Source: Flavobacteriaceae bacterium (GTDB lineage: Bacteria > Bacteroidota > Bacteroidia > Flavobacteriales > Flavobacteriaceae). Taken from it: 64,000 nucleotides of DNA. Below, piece after piece: positions 35,712 through 45,147 of the stretch. The DNA lies in NCBI GenBank assembly GCA_024763365.1, contig JANTFO010000002.1, positions 1 through 64,000 of the forward strand, written 5' to 3'. The notes beneath the pieces were generated by a model that saw only the letters and a list, made by a program, of their open reading frames with translations, had not been told where the DNA came from and made no database searches. The translations under genes were made by a program, and so were the position numbers. Each line of letters opens with the position of its first letter. Positions within the stretch are counted from its first letter, which is position 1.

Positions 35712-36797
35712 ATGAAAAATACAGTCCTTACTTCCATCCATGAATCTTTACAAGCTAAAATGGTCCCTTTTGCAGGGTATTTAATGCCGGTACAATATGA
35801 AAGTGTCAATGCCGAACATATGGCAGTGAGAAATTCTGTGGGTGTATTTGATGTGTCCCACATGGGTGAATTTCATCTAAAAGGTGAAAAAGCACTGGAT
35901 TTAATCCAAAAATTAACTTCCAATGATGCCTCCAAACTTTTTGACGGGAAAGTACAATATTCTTGTTTACCTAATGATAAAGGAGGTATCGTAGATGATT
36001 TGTTGGTTTACCGTATACATGAGGATGCATATATGCTGGTCGTGAATGCGTCTAATATAGAGAAAGACTGGAACTGGATCGCTTCACACAATGATCTCGG
36101 CGTAGATATGACCAACCGCTCTGATGAGATGTCCTTATTGGCCATTCAAGGCCCCAAGGCCGCTGAAGCCATGCAATCTTTGACAGAAGTTGATCTTAAA
36201 GCTATGAAGTATTACACATTTGAAATTGGAAAGTTTGCCGGATTTGACGATATCATTATCTCTGCTACCGGCTATACTGGTAGTGGTGGCTTTGAGATCT
36301 ATATGCCCAATGAGGCAGCTCCGGCTATTTGGAAAGCTGTTTTTGAAGCCGGAAAAGATTATAATATCAAGGCCTGCGGATTGGCTGCCCGTGATACATT
36401 GAGATTGGAAATGGGCTTTTGCTTATATGGAAATGATATTGACGATACTACTTCTCCCATAGAAGCCGGATTGGGATGGATTACCAAATTTACCAAAGAC
36501 TTTACCAATTCCGATGTACTACAAGCACAAAAAGAACTGGGTGTTCATAAAAAACTGGTAGGTTTTGAGCTACTGGAAAGAGGCATTCCCAGACATGATT
36601 ATCACATAGTAAACGAAAAGGGTGAGCATATAGGCCGTGTTACTTCCGGCACGATGAGCCCCTCACTTAATAAAGGTATCGGTATGGGCTATGTATTAAT
36701 AGAGTATAGTAAAGCCGATACAGAAATCTATATCCAAATCCGTAAAAAAAGTGTACCTGCTAAAGTGGTGAAATTGCCTTTTTATAAGGGGAAATAA
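35712..36797 (+). CDS. gcvT: Aminomethyltransferase (glycine cleavage T protein)
   Basis: The 361-residue protein has the GcvT pattern: [64 protein letters not shown] and [15 protein letters not shown]. It takes the methylene unit from lipoyl H protein to tetrahydrofolate, releasing ammonia. The gcvH and gcvP partners are not in the window, as is usual in Bacteroidota. It has its own promoter. Confidence 0.95.
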   Translation: MKNTVLTSIHESLQAKMVPFAGYLMPVQYESVNAEHMAVRNSVGVFDVSHMGEFHLKGEKALDLIQKLTSNDASKLFDGKVQYSCLPNDKGGIVDDLLVYRIHEDAYMLVVNASNIEKDWNWIASHNDLGVDMTNRSDEMSLLAIQGPKAAEAMQSLTEVDLKAMKYYTFEIGKFAGFDDIIISATGYTGSGGFEIYMPNEAAPAIWKAVFEAGKDYNIKACGLAARDTLRLEMGFCLYGNDIDDTTSPIEAGLGWITKFTKDFTNSDVLQAQKELGVHKKLVGFELLERGIPRHDYHIVNEKGEHIGRVTSGTMSPSLNKGIGMGYVLIEYSKADTEIYIQIRKKSVPAKVVKLPFYKGK

Positions 36798-36829
36798 TTC
36801 TAAAAGGAATTATAAAAACCTGTTTGTTC

Positions 36830-37246
36830 TTATTTTTTTAAAAACGCTACAGCCAACCTATAGCTCTCCAGCCCAAAACCGGCAATCACTCCTACTACGT
36901 GTGGCGAAAGATAAGAGGTATGCCTATAGCTCTCTCTTTTCCAAACATTGGAAATATGTACTTCAACAACGGGTATATCCAGCACTTTAACCGCATCAGC
37001 AATACCAACGGAAGTGTGGGTATAAGCGGCCGCATTGAGAATCAGCGCTTCGGCTGTAGTAGCTGTTTTTTGGATGGCATCGATGAGTTCGCCCTCAATA
37101 TTGGATTGGAAATAACTAAAGCTTACCTGCGGAAAATCTTTTTTTAATTTTATTAAATAGTCCTCAAAAGAAGTATGCCCGTATACCTCAGGTTCTCTTT
37201 TTCCGAGCAAATTTAAATTGGGGCCATTGATAATCGCAATTCTCAT
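36830..37246 (-). CDS. aroQ: 3-dehydroquinate dehydratase, type II
   Basis: The 138-residue protein is a type II dehydroquinase: INGPNLNLLGKREPEVYG with the catalytic tyrosine, LNAAAYTHTSVGI, and VEVHISN with the catalytic histidine. It dehydrates 3-dehydroquinate to 3-dehydroshikimate, the step before AroE. It lies six bases downstream of the beta-barrel gene on the same strand, so the two may share a transcript. Confidence 0.94.
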   Translation of the reverse strand: MRIAIINGPNLNLLGKREPEVYGHTSFEDYLIKLKKDFPQVSFSYFQSNIEGELIDAIQKTATTAEALILNAAAYTHTSVGIADAVKVLDIPVVEVHISNVWKRESYRHTSYLSPHVVGVIAGFGLESYRLAVAFLKK

Positions 37247-37252
37247 TTTATG

Positions 37253-37897
37253 CTAAAAGAAACTAAATCCGGCCGATAGTTGTATTACACCATTTGTAAG
37301 GTTTCTATCTATACCTTCCTGTAATTTTGAGGTATTTAACAAGCCTAAATTATATCGGGCAGACAGGTAAAAACCAGTTTCTGTCAAATAACCAACGCCC
37401 AACACTATGCCTGCATCTATGTGTTCTGTTTCTTCATAAAGATTGATTGGAGCTTCTTCATAACCATAGGTAGATCTATTAATATCATCTATAGACAAGT
37501 TTTTGGCATTGAGCAAATAAGCTACTTGCGGACCGGCTTGAATATTGATACGTTCTGTCACATAATACTTAGCCATCACCGGCAAGGATAGGTAATGATA
37601 TTCATAATGATATCGCAAATCGGCATCTGAGGTATCCTTAAATCGTGCCCCTTTAATGGAATACAAAAGTTCGGGTTGCAAGGAAAAAAAATCGTTAAAA
37701 ACAATCTCTGCAAAAGGACCAAAATGTGCTGCCACTTTCATTCTGTCATTATCTAAAAAATTATTTTGATCACCTGTGTAATACAATTGACTGATGTTTG
37801 TTCCGGCTTTCACACCATAGTAAACCTCCAGGTATTGTGCCATTGACACATGACTAAAGCTGATAATTAGGATCAAAAGTGTAAAAACTCTTTTCAT
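37253..37897 (-). CDS. PorT-family outer-membrane beta-barrel protein
   Basis: The 214-residue protein has a signal peptide (MKRVFTLLILIISFSHVSMAQ), the family opening VYYGVKAGTNISQLYYTGDQ, FFSLQPELLYSIKGARFKD, and a barrel C-terminus (GVIQLSAGFSFF). These match the porin/PorT (OMP_b-brl_2) group. True PorT works in type IX secretion, but this group is large, and this member cannot be tied to it. A second member lies at 45827-46486. The -7 box at 37930-37937 precedes it. Confidence 0.8.
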   Translation of the reverse strand: MKRVFTLLILIISFSHVSMAQYLEVYYGVKAGTNISQLYYTGDQNNFLDNDRMKVAAHFGPFAEIVFNDFFSLQPELLYSIKGARFKDTSDADLRYHYEYHYLSLPVMAKYYVTERINIQAGPQVAYLLNAKNLSIDDINRSTYGYEEAPINLYEETEHIDAGIVLGVGYLTETGFYLSARYNLGLLNTSKLQEGIDRNLTNGVIQLSAGFSFF

Positions 37898-37929
37898 GAT
37901 AATTCTATTTTTATTTAAGCTTCAACACA

Positions 37930-37937
37930 CAAATATA
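37930..37937 (-). promoter_or_regulatory. -7 box for the PorT-like gene
   Basis: The minus strand reads TATATTTG about 33 bases before the start codon; no clear -33 TTTG. Confidence 0.45.
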
Positions 37938-37978
37938 AACCAATTCAATTACATAACAGCTTTTTATTATAAAAAACA

Positions 37979-38698
37979 CTACATCAATTGGGTATAATAG
38001 TTGTAATCATTGATCACTATTTCCACAAAATGGATGGGCTTCATATCGGTTGTAATACCTGTTAGATCAATGATCTTGGCATGAAGCTTGTTTACTATTT
38101 TGTGATTTTTTTGACGTAATGCTTTGTAATACAAATCTTTAATAGTTTGTATATCAGCATCATTCAAAGTAGTGACTTCAGGGAATGTCGGTTTGTAATC
38201 TTTGGGAATGTCTACACTGAGTGTATCAGACAGTTTCGTCAATTGTTTCTCACTGATTACTGTCGTACCGGCAGCCATATCTCCCAAGCGTTGGCCTTTT
38301 CCATTTAATAATATGGTTAATAATGCTACCCCACCGGAGGCAAACGTAATATCAATAATACGCAATACCCATCTTATCAAATAACTACCAAAAGTGGGTT
38401 TAGAACCGTCTAGCTTAACGACACGCATTTTCAGTATGGACTTTCCGAGGGATTGTCCGTTAAAAAAAGTTTCAAAAAGCAAATGATATAAAAAGGCGGG
38501 TAAGGTCAAAACCATCCAAAAAACAACACTGTCAAAAACAGCAGCACCTACCATATATCTGGCCAACAAGATGATCAAGATATAATAGGCAGTTATAAAT
38601 AAGCCATCGAGTAAAAAAGCACCAATACGCTCACTAACATTAGCTACCTGTTGGTGAATACTTACATTTTGAGCCGTTTCAATTTGAAATTTATCCAT
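37979..38698 (-). CDS. RDD-domain membrane protein
   Basis: The 239-residue protein has the RDD block (ERIGAFLLDGLFITAYYI, with R-x-x-A-x3-D), three to four membrane spans, FNGQSLGKSILKMRVV and GQRLGDMAAGTTVI. The last third is soluble. RDD proteins are membrane proteins of mostly unknown transport roles. It diverges from the spoIIM-DUF58 operon and belongs to the same conserved neighbourhood. Confidence 0.85.
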   Translation of the reverse strand: MDKFQIETAQNVSIHQQVANVSERIGAFLLDGLFITAYYILIILLARYMVGAAVFDSVVFWMVLTLPAFLYHLLFETFFNGQSLGKSILKMRVVKLDGSKPTFGSYLIRWVLRIIDITFASGGVALLTILLNGKGQRLGDMAAGTTVISEKQLTKLSDTLSVDIPKDYKPTFPEVTTLNDADIQTIKDLYYKALRQKNHKIVNKLHAKIIDLTGITTDMKPIHFVEIVINDYNYYTQLM

Positions 38699-38742
38699 AT
38701 TTCTTTTTACATTTCATGTGTCTAAATTATAATAAATTTTAT

Positions 38743-38848
38743 AGGTCACATGTAATAGGCATTTATACTTTATCAATTGGTTATGATATTTTTTCTTATG
38801 ACTATTTCTTGTGAGAAAAATAATATATTTGCCAAAGGTCACAAGTAA
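38743..38848. repeat. Paired AGGTCACAnGTAA words in a divergent promoter region
   Basis: AGGTCACATGTAA (38743-38755) and AGGTCACAAGTAA (38836-38848) are direct copies with one difference, in the gap between RDD and spoIIM. They flank a TATATTTG -7 box (38824-38831) and may be binding sites for a regulator; this is inference. Confidence 0.4.
38824..38831 (+). promoter_or_regulatory. -7 box upstream of the spoIIM operon
   Basis: TATATTTG, exact, but 144 bases before the start codon and without a -33 TTTG at standard distance. Confidence 0.35.
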
Positions 38849-38974
38849 CCTCCGTATAATTTTTTTCATGAACTTTTACATTTTTTCATAAAAAAAATTA
38901 TATCGGTTTGGCACAAAGATAAAGTAATACATTATTTTTACGAGCATCATTGATCTGTAATCGAAAAAAAGCTT

Positions 38975-39961
38975 ATGCGCGAGGCTGCTTTTATCAAAAA
39001 TAACAAATCACGTTGGGTACTCTTTGAAGCAGTTTTGCAAAACAAAGAGCGTATACATCCTGATAAATTGGCAGACCTGTATATAGAAATCACAGATGAC
39101 CTAAGCTATGCCAATACCTTTTACCCTAACAGCAAAACTTCTTTTTACTTAAACAGCTTGGCTTCGCAAGCACACCAAAAGATTTACAAAACCAAAAAAG
39201 AAAGTAAAAACCGCTTAGTTAGCTTCTTTAAAACCGAATTTCCCTTACTATTTTTTAATTATCAAAAAGAATTGTTGATTACATTTATAGTCTTTGCCTT
39301 TTTTATAATCGTCGGGGCTTATTCTTCCGCTTCCGATGGAAATTTTATACGTCTCATTTTGGGTGATGCTTACGTAAACATGACACTAGAAAATATTGAA
39401 AATAACGACCCTATGGCCGTTTATAAGAAGGCAGGGGAATTGGATATGTTTATCGGTATTACCATCAATAATATTAGGGTAGCCCTATATGCCTTTGTCA
39501 TGGGAATCTTGCTTTCTGTAGGGACACTTTATGTGATGATGCAAAACGGAATTATGCTGGGGTCTTTTCTATACTTTTTTTATGACAAAGGACTGTTTTG
39601 GGAATCTATGCGCACAATTTGGATACACGGGACAATTGAGATTTCCGTGATTATTGTGGCAGGAGCTGCCGGATTAGTTGTTGGAAACAGCCTCTTATTT
39701 CCGGGTACCTATACACGTTTACGATCCTTTATCAATGGTGTTAAAAATGGTCTCAAAATTATGTTGAGTACCATTCCTTTTTTTATCATAGCCGGATTTT
39801 TAGAGGGCTTTGTCACCAGACATACAGAGATGCCGGATAGTTTAGCAGTATTAATCATCTCGCTATCTTTGATAGCTATCATTTATTACTATGTCATGTA
39901 TCCCCGAAAAGTGTATATGAAACATAAAATAACTAACCAAATCAATACAAATGGAAACTAA
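38975..39961 (+). CDS. Stage II sporulation protein M (SpoIIM) family protein
   Basis: The 328-residue protein has about 95 soluble residues (REAAFIKNNKSRWVLFEAVL) and then about five membrane spans, with NNIRVALYAFVMGILLSVGT and WIHGTIEISVIIVAGAAGL, the SpoIIM/DUF95 marks. The bacterium is not a spore former, so the name reflects the fold only. It overlaps the next gene by 11 bases and starts a six-gene operon ending in DUF58. Confidence 0.85.
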   Translation: MREAAFIKNNKSRWVLFEAVLQNKERIHPDKLADLYIEITDDLSYANTFYPNSKTSFYLNSLASQAHQKIYKTKKESKNRLVSFFKTEFPLLFFNYQKELLITFIVFAFFIIVGAYSSASDGNFIRLILGDAYVNMTLENIENNDPMAVYKKAGELDMFIGITINNIRVALYAFVMGILLSVGTLYVMMQNGIMLGSFLYFFYDKGLFWESMRTIWIHGTIEISVIIVAGAAGLVVGNSLLFPGTYTRLRSFINGVKNGLKIMLSTIPFFIIAGFLEGFVTRHTEMPDSLAVLIISLSLIAIIYYYVMYPRKVYMKHKITNQINTNGN

Positions 39962-40826
39962 CGAATTCATTATTTTTAAAAAAGAAAGAGATGTCGGCAC
40001 TATGATCACCGATACCTTCAAATTTTTACGAACTCAGTGGAAAGAGTACTTTCTGAGTGTACTTAAAATCGTAGGGCCAGTTCTGCTAATAACGCTAATA
40101 GTTTTGATAGGCTATTTCTTTGCCATGTCGGACATCTTTTCAAATATAAATAATACAGATAGTCCTTCCACTTTTCTTAGTAGTTTTATCCCCTGGATGG
40201 GTATTTTATTTCTTGTATATATAGTTTTGTACACCTTGTTAAGTATGACTTCCTTGTATTTCATCAAATCATATATTGAAACAAAAGGCAAACCGGTATA
40301 TCATGAAATTAAAACACAAGTATGGCGAAATTTCTGGAAGTTTTTAGGTTTAGGTTTCTTAGTAGGTATAAGTGTTTTTGCCGGAGCTATCCTATGTTAC
40401 TTACCCGGCATCTATCTTTGGGTAATATTATCTTTAGGATTTGCCATTATGGTATTTGAAAATAGAAGTGCCGGAGATTCTTACAGCCATTCCTTTACAC
40501 TGATTAAAGGTGAATGGTGGAATACATTTGGGGTAAAATTATTAGTCGGTTTATTAGTTGGTATACTCGCACAAGCTTTTGCCATTCCGGCTCTTATCTA
40601 CCAAATGATTTATATGTCAACACATACAGCCGGTGACCCAACTGAGGTTTTTAGCATGTTTAAAGATCCTATATATTTGGCTCTTAATGTGTTATCTTAC
40701 GCATTTCAGTTTATATTATCATCGGTTTCATTGATTGCCGGTGCCTTTATTTATTTTGATCTCAACGAACAAAAAAACCTAAGTGGCACCATAGAATTGA
40801 TAGATTCTCTCGGCAATAGTGAATAA
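39951..40826 (+). CDS. Membrane protein of the MoxR-DUF58 cluster
   Basis: The 291-residue protein has about six spans (for example VLKIVGPVLLITLIVLIGYF and GLGFLVGISVFAGAILCYL), and the segment YLPGIYLWVILSLGFAIMVFE resembles the glycerophosphoryl phosphodiesterase membrane domain group. I know no activity for it. It overlaps both neighbours (11 and 8 bases), which argues for coupling with the SpoIIM-like and DUF4129 proteins. Confidence 0.7.
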   Translation: METNEFIIFKKERDVGTMITDTFKFLRTQWKEYFLSVLKIVGPVLLITLIVLIGYFFAMSDIFSNINNTDSPSTFLSSFIPWMGILFLVYIVLYTLLSMTSLYFIKSYIETKGKPVYHEIKTQVWRNFWKFLGLGFLVGISVFAGAILCYLPGIYLWVILSLGFAIMVFENRSAGDSYSHSFTLIKGEWWNTFGVKLLVGLLVGILAQAFAIPALIYQMIYMSTHTAGDPTEVFSMFKDPIYLALNVLSYAFQFILSSVSLIAGAFIYFDLNEQKNLSGTIELIDSLGNSE

Positions 40827-41547
40827 ATTCTTAATCACATATAGCCTGATAGTATTTCTCATTAGCCTGTCTGTCTTTGCACAAAATGATTCTATTAAAT
40901 ATGAGAAAGAATCTGTAAATATCTTACAATTTGATCAAAAAAAATTAGAGCAATTCAAAAACGAAAAAGCCTTTAATTATGAAATCAAAGAACGTAAAGT
41001 AACCTGGCTGGATAGGCTATTAAATTGGTTAGGTAACAGACTCATGCGGCTATTGGAATGGCTTTTTGGCACACGCAATGCCTCAGGTATTTTTAAGATA
41101 ATCATCGAAATTTTGCCTTACTTAATAGGAATTATTGTCTTGTTTTTAATCTATAAATTATTTGGCAGCATTCACACCAATAGCATTATAGCAAAGGACA
41201 TTAAAGCTTACGATGTGCCTATAAACGAAGCCAGCCTGATCAATAGTCCTCAAGACCTACAAGCACTCATTAAAGAAGCACTAACCCATAAAGATTTTCG
41301 CTTGGCTATACGATATAAATATTTACAAATACTATATGAGTTGGAGCAGCATGAAATCATCCAATGGGAAGAACAAAAAACCAATCAGGATTATGAAAAT
41401 GAAATACAAGACAAAAGTTTAAAGGCAATATTTAAAGATATTACCTACTTGTATGACTTTGTATGGTATGGGAATTTTAATATTGATGAAAATGGATATG
41501 CCAAGGCCGGGGCAAAATTTAATGATATAAAAAATAGTTTGAAGTAA
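40819..41547 (+). CDS. DUF4129 domain protein
   Basis: The 242-residue protein has a GTG start, a signal-like N-terminus (FLITYSLIVFLISLSVFAQ), a middle membrane span (about 95-115) and a C-terminal DUF4129 region with DFRLAIRYKYLQILYELEQ and LYDFVWYGNFNIDENGYAK. DUF4129 is frequently linked to MoxR and transglutaminase-like genes. It overlaps the previous gene by 8 bases and abuts the next. Its function is unknown. Confidence 0.85.
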   Translation: MNKFLITYSLIVFLISLSVFAQNDSIKYEKESVNILQFDQKKLEQFKNEKAFNYEIKERKVTWLDRLLNWLGNRLMRLLEWLFGTRNASGIFKIIIEILPYLIGIIVLFLIYKLFGSIHTNSIIAKDIKAYDVPINEASLINSPQDLQALIKEALTHKDFRLAIRYKYLQILYELEQHEIIQWEEQKTNQDYENEIQDKSLKAIFKDITYLYDFVWYGNFNIDENGYAKAGAKFNDIKNSLK

Positions 41548-42738
41548 GTGGTGAATAAAACAATTCGGTTATATAGTATCATTTTTATGCTCGCCATTGG
41601 GGCTTTGTATTTGTATGAATATTCAAAACCAAAGCCTATCAATTGGTATCCCAGCTTTGCCAAAAAGCACAAAATACCTTATGGCACATACATCTTGTAT
41701 GATGCCTTGCCGGATTTATTTCCCAATACTGAGATAAAGGAAACACATTTGCCCACCTTTGAGTTTTTGGATGATACACTTGTTTCAGGCACTTTATTTC
41801 TTATAAACAACAAGATTGATATTGATGATGCTACCTTAAACAGGTTGTTAGATTTTGTCTCCAGAGGCAATACTGTTTTTGCATCAGCTTCAGGCTACAC
41901 TATCGACACTTTAAACATAAAAAGTAAAAGACTCTTTAAAAATGACGTAGATAACCAACTTATCTATAAATTGTACAGTCCGAGTTTTAAAAACAGAGAA
42001 TATACTTTTAAGGCCAAAATGGATCAATCTATATTTAGTAGTATAGATACGACAAACACTAAAATTCTTGGTTTGTCTGCTTATGTAAGTAAAAATGGCG
42101 AACGTTCAGCCTACGGGGCAAACTTCATCGAAGTAAAATTTGGTAAAGGCAAATTTCTTTTACACAATGCTCCGGAAGTTTTTACCAACTATGGCATTCT
42201 CGAGAAACCTATTGATCAATATGCGGCAGGGGTTTTATCTTATTTAGCTGATGCTAAAAATATCATTTGGGATGCCTACCACAAATCTGGAAAAAGTAGT
42301 ATCTCCTCTCCCATGCATTACATTTTGACAAACAGATCTTTGAAATGGGCTTACTTTATCATGCTCTTCGGGCTTTTGTTTTATGTGATTTTTGAGGGGA
42401 AAAGAAAACAACGTAGTATTCCTGTTCTTAAAGAATTGAAAAATCAAAGTCTGGCTTTTACGCGAACTATAGGTAACATGTATTACGAAAAACAAGACCA
42501 TTATAGTATTGCCCAACATCAAATCCGGTATTTTATGGATCATATTCGTACCACTTACAGGATAAAAACAAATGCTTTTGACAATCAATTCTATCAGGAT
42601 TTGACTGCTCGCAGCGGTAAAGTACTTACAGACATTAAAAAACTTTTTAAATTAATACAAAGCCTTCAACAGAAAAACAGGATCACTGCTGATGAACTGA
42701 AAAATTTAAACCAGCAAATAGAAAAATTTAAACAATAA
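41548..42738 (+). CDS. DUF4350 domain protein
   Basis: The 396-residue protein starts with GTG right after the previous stop. It has an N-terminal anchor (about 5-22), the DUF4350 region with KKHKIPYGTYILYDALPDLF and LLDFVSRGNTVFASASGYT, and a membrane span near 270-290, then a cytoplasmic tail. DUF4350 resembles a glutamine amidotransferase-like fold; any activity is unproven. It is the fourth gene of the operon. Confidence 0.82.
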   Translation: MVNKTIRLYSIIFMLAIGALYLYEYSKPKPINWYPSFAKKHKIPYGTYILYDALPDLFPNTEIKETHLPTFEFLDDTLVSGTLFLINNKIDIDDATLNRLLDFVSRGNTVFASASGYTIDTLNIKSKRLFKNDVDNQLIYKLYSPSFKNREYTFKAKMDQSIFSSIDTTNTKILGLSAYVSKNGERSAYGANFIEVKFGKGKFLLHNAPEVFTNYGILEKPIDQYAAGVLSYLADAKNIIWDAYHKSGKSSISSPMHYILTNRSLKWAYFIMLFGLLFYVIFEGKRKQRSIPVLKELKNQSLAFTRTIGNMYYEKQDHYSIAQHQIRYFMDHIRTTYRIKTNAFDNQFYQDLTARSGKVLTDIKKLFKLIQSLQQKNRITADELKNLNQQIEKFKQ

Positions 42739-42748
42739 ATCAAATATC

Positions 42749-43732
42749 ATGGAGGAAAACCAAATGAATTTTGAAAATCGAATTGACTTATCGGAACTAA
42801 AGAAAGCTGCCGATGATATCAAAGCAACTCTCGGTAAGATCATTATTGGGCAAGAGGAGTTTATTGAATTGTTATTGGTATCACTATTGGCAGACGGGCA
42901 TGTGCTAATTGAAGGCGTTCCCGGTATAGCTAAAACCATCACTGCCAAATTACTAGCCAAAAGTATAGACACCGGTTTTAGCCGTATACAATTCACGCCC
43001 GACTTGATGCCCAGTGATGTACTAGGGACTTCAGTTCTGAATATGAAAAATGCTGAATTTGAGTTTAAAAAAGGACCTGTATTTTCGAATATTATTTTAA
43101 TCGATGAGATCAATAGGGCACCGGCCAAAACCCAGGCGGCACTTTTTGAAGTGATGGAAGAAAGGCAGGTAAGTATGGATGGGAAAACCTATCCCATGGA
43201 AAAACCATTTGTAGTGATCGGTACTCAAAACCCAATTGAGCAGGAAGGCACTTATGCCCTACCCGAAGCACAATTAGACCGGTTTATCTTTAAAATAAAT
43301 GTAGGTTACCCCAATCTGGAAGAAGAAATACGCATCCTCAAAACCCACAATGAGCGTAAAGGCGTCTTACCTCAAAGTTTAATAAAACCTGTACTCAAAG
43401 GAGACGACCTATTGAAATATAAAGCCAAAGTCCATGAAATATTGATCGAAGATAAGATCGTACAATATATTGCTAAAATAGTCACTCAGACCAGAAACCA
43501 TCCTCATTTATATCTGGGTGGTTCACCGCGTGCAAGCTTGGCTGTCATGTTTGCATCCAAAGCTTTGGCAGCTTTAAACGGACGCGATTTCGTCATTCCG
43601 GAGGACATCAAGAAAGTCGTCTATCCGGTACTAAGACACCGATTAATATTAACTCCTGAAAAAGAAATGGAAGGCCTTACTGCAGACAAAGTCATTGAGA
43701 TGGTCATGCATTCCATAGAAATTCCAAGATAA
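42749..43732 (+). CDS. MoxR-family AAA+ ATPase
   Basis: The 327-residue protein has Walker A EGVPGIAKT, Walker B ILIDEINRAPAKTQAALFE, sensor GTQNPIEQEGTYALPEAQLD and the C-terminal lid (LGGSPRASLAVMFASKA). MoxR ATPases act as chaperones, often with von Willebrand-type partners, and the following DUF58 protein has such a domain. It is the most conserved member of the module and lies 7 bases before DUF58. Confidence 0.93.
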   Translation: MEENQMNFENRIDLSELKKAADDIKATLGKIIIGQEEFIELLLVSLLADGHVLIEGVPGIAKTITAKLLAKSIDTGFSRIQFTPDLMPSDVLGTSVLNMKNAEFEFKKGPVFSNIILIDEINRAPAKTQAALFEVMEERQVSMDGKTYPMEKPFVVIGTQNPIEQEGTYALPEAQLDRFIFKINVGYPNLEEEIRILKTHNERKGVLPQSLIKPVLKGDDLLKYKAKVHEILIEDKIVQYIAKIVTQTRNHPHLYLGGSPRASLAVMFASKALAALNGRDFVIPEDIKKVVYPVLRHRLILTPEKEMEGLTADKVIEMVMHSIEIPR

Positions 43733-43739
43733 GAATAAT

Positions 43740-45074
43740 ATGTTTCAGTTTCTCAGCAGTTTATACTTACACAAACGCTTTTATTACTACCTCAGTCTGG
43801 TAAGCATTTTGTTTTTGGCTTCCTTTTGGTTTAGTGCACTGTATACGATTGTTTGGTTGCTGCTTTTCATATTGGTTTTTGTATTCTCATATGACATTTG
43901 GCTTCTTTATAGGCACAAAAATGCTTTCACCGGTGCAAGAATTTTAGCCGATAAACTCTCCAATTCAGATGAAAATGACATCAAAATAAAACTCCATAAC
44001 CAATACCCTTTTCAAGTCCATATCAAATGTATAGATGAAATACCACTTCAATTTCAAAAGCGTGATTTTTTATACGAAAACAAGGTAAAATCCTATGAAA
44101 GAGATGTTTACACTTATAAGCTAAGACCTGTGGAACGTGGGGTTTACACTTTTGGGAAATTAATCGTCTATGTATCCAGCCCTTTAAAGATGGTGGCACG
44201 ACGCTATAATTTAAGTCAGTCCAAAGAAGTAAAAGTATACCCTTCTTACATTCAAATGAAAAAATACGAGTTTCTCGCTATGAGCAACCGGTTGACAGAA
44301 TATGGCTTGAAAAAAATTAGGCGTTTGGGGCATTCTATGGAATTTGAGCAGATCAAAGAATACATCAGCGGTGATGATGTACGTACCATTAACTGGAAAG
44401 CGACCGCCAAAAAAGCCCATTTGATGGTTAACCAGTACCAAGATGAAAAATCACAACCAATATATTCCATCATTGATCTAGGCAGGGCGATGAAAATGCC
44501 CTTTGAGGGCTTAAAACTATTGGATTATGCCATCAATGCTACTTTGGCTTTTTCCAATATTGCCTTACGCAAAAATGACAAAGCAGGATTGGTTAGTTTT
44601 TCAAAAAAAATAGATCTGATAATACCGGCCAGTAATAAAAAAACACATCTCAATTTGCTCAATGAAAGCCTATATAATATAGATACGGCCTTTACGGATA
44701 GTGACTTTGAACTTTTATACGCCGTGGTCAAAAGGAAGGTCACTCAAAGAAGTCTGTTAATCTTATACACCAACTTTGAGCACATCTCTGCTATGAAAAG
44801 GCAAGTAAACTCGCTAAAAGCCTTGGCCAAAAAACATCTTTTATTAGTGGTATTTTTTAAGAATACAGAATTAGACGAATTGATCGAAGAAAAGGCTGAA
44901 GACATCGAAAGCATATATGACAAAAGTATTGCCCAGAAATTTGCCTTTGAAAAACGCCTCATTGTGAAAGAACTTGAGAAAAGAGGTATTCATGTTATAC
45001 TTACCAAACCACAAGAACTGAGTGTACAGGTAATTAACCGTTATTTAGAATTTAAAGCCAGGGGATTAATCTAA
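43740..45074 (+). CDS. DUF58 domain protein
   Basis: The 444-residue protein has two N-terminal membrane spans (about 15-55), a beta-rich middle, then DUF58: GHSMEFEQIKEYISGDDVRT, NWKATAKKAHLMVNQYQDE and a von Willebrand-like strand (YSIIDLGRAMKMP). The MIDAS-type acid is present in IIDLGRAM, though the serines of DxSxS are not kept. DUF58 is the usual partner of MoxR. It ends the operon; the next gene has its own promoter. Confidence 0.9.
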   Translation: MFQFLSSLYLHKRFYYYLSLVSILFLASFWFSALYTIVWLLLFILVFVFSYDIWLLYRHKNAFTGARILADKLSNSDENDIKIKLHNQYPFQVHIKCIDEIPLQFQKRDFLYENKVKSYERDVYTYKLRPVERGVYTFGKLIVYVSSPLKMVARRYNLSQSKEVKVYPSYIQMKKYEFLAMSNRLTEYGLKKIRRLGHSMEFEQIKEYISGDDVRTINWKATAKKAHLMVNQYQDEKSQPIYSIIDLGRAMKMPFEGLKLLDYAINATLAFSNIALRKNDKAGLVSFSKKIDLIIPASNKKTHLNLLNESLYNIDTAFTDSDFELLYAVVKRKVTQRSLLILYTNFEHISAMKRQVNSLKALAKKHLLLVVFFKNTELDELIEEKAEDIESIYDKSIAQKFAFEKRLIVKELEKRGIHVILTKPQELSVQVINRYLEFKARGLI

Positions 45075-45110
45075 TATGAGAATTGTCATATTTAATTATA
45101 ATTCATTAAT

Positions 45111-45118
45111 TACATTTG
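45111..45118 (+). promoter_or_regulatory. -7 box for the beta-barrel gene at 45148
   Basis: TACATTTG, exact, 29 bases before the ATG at 45148. No -33 TTTG. Confidence 0.5.
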
Positions 45119-45147
45119 TAGAATTATTAATCAAATTATTAATTATT

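Noticed and set aside
38975-39961. A sporulation gene
   Set aside because: The SpoIIM-like fold is found in many non-spore formers, and the neighbourhood is the MoxR/DUF58 module.
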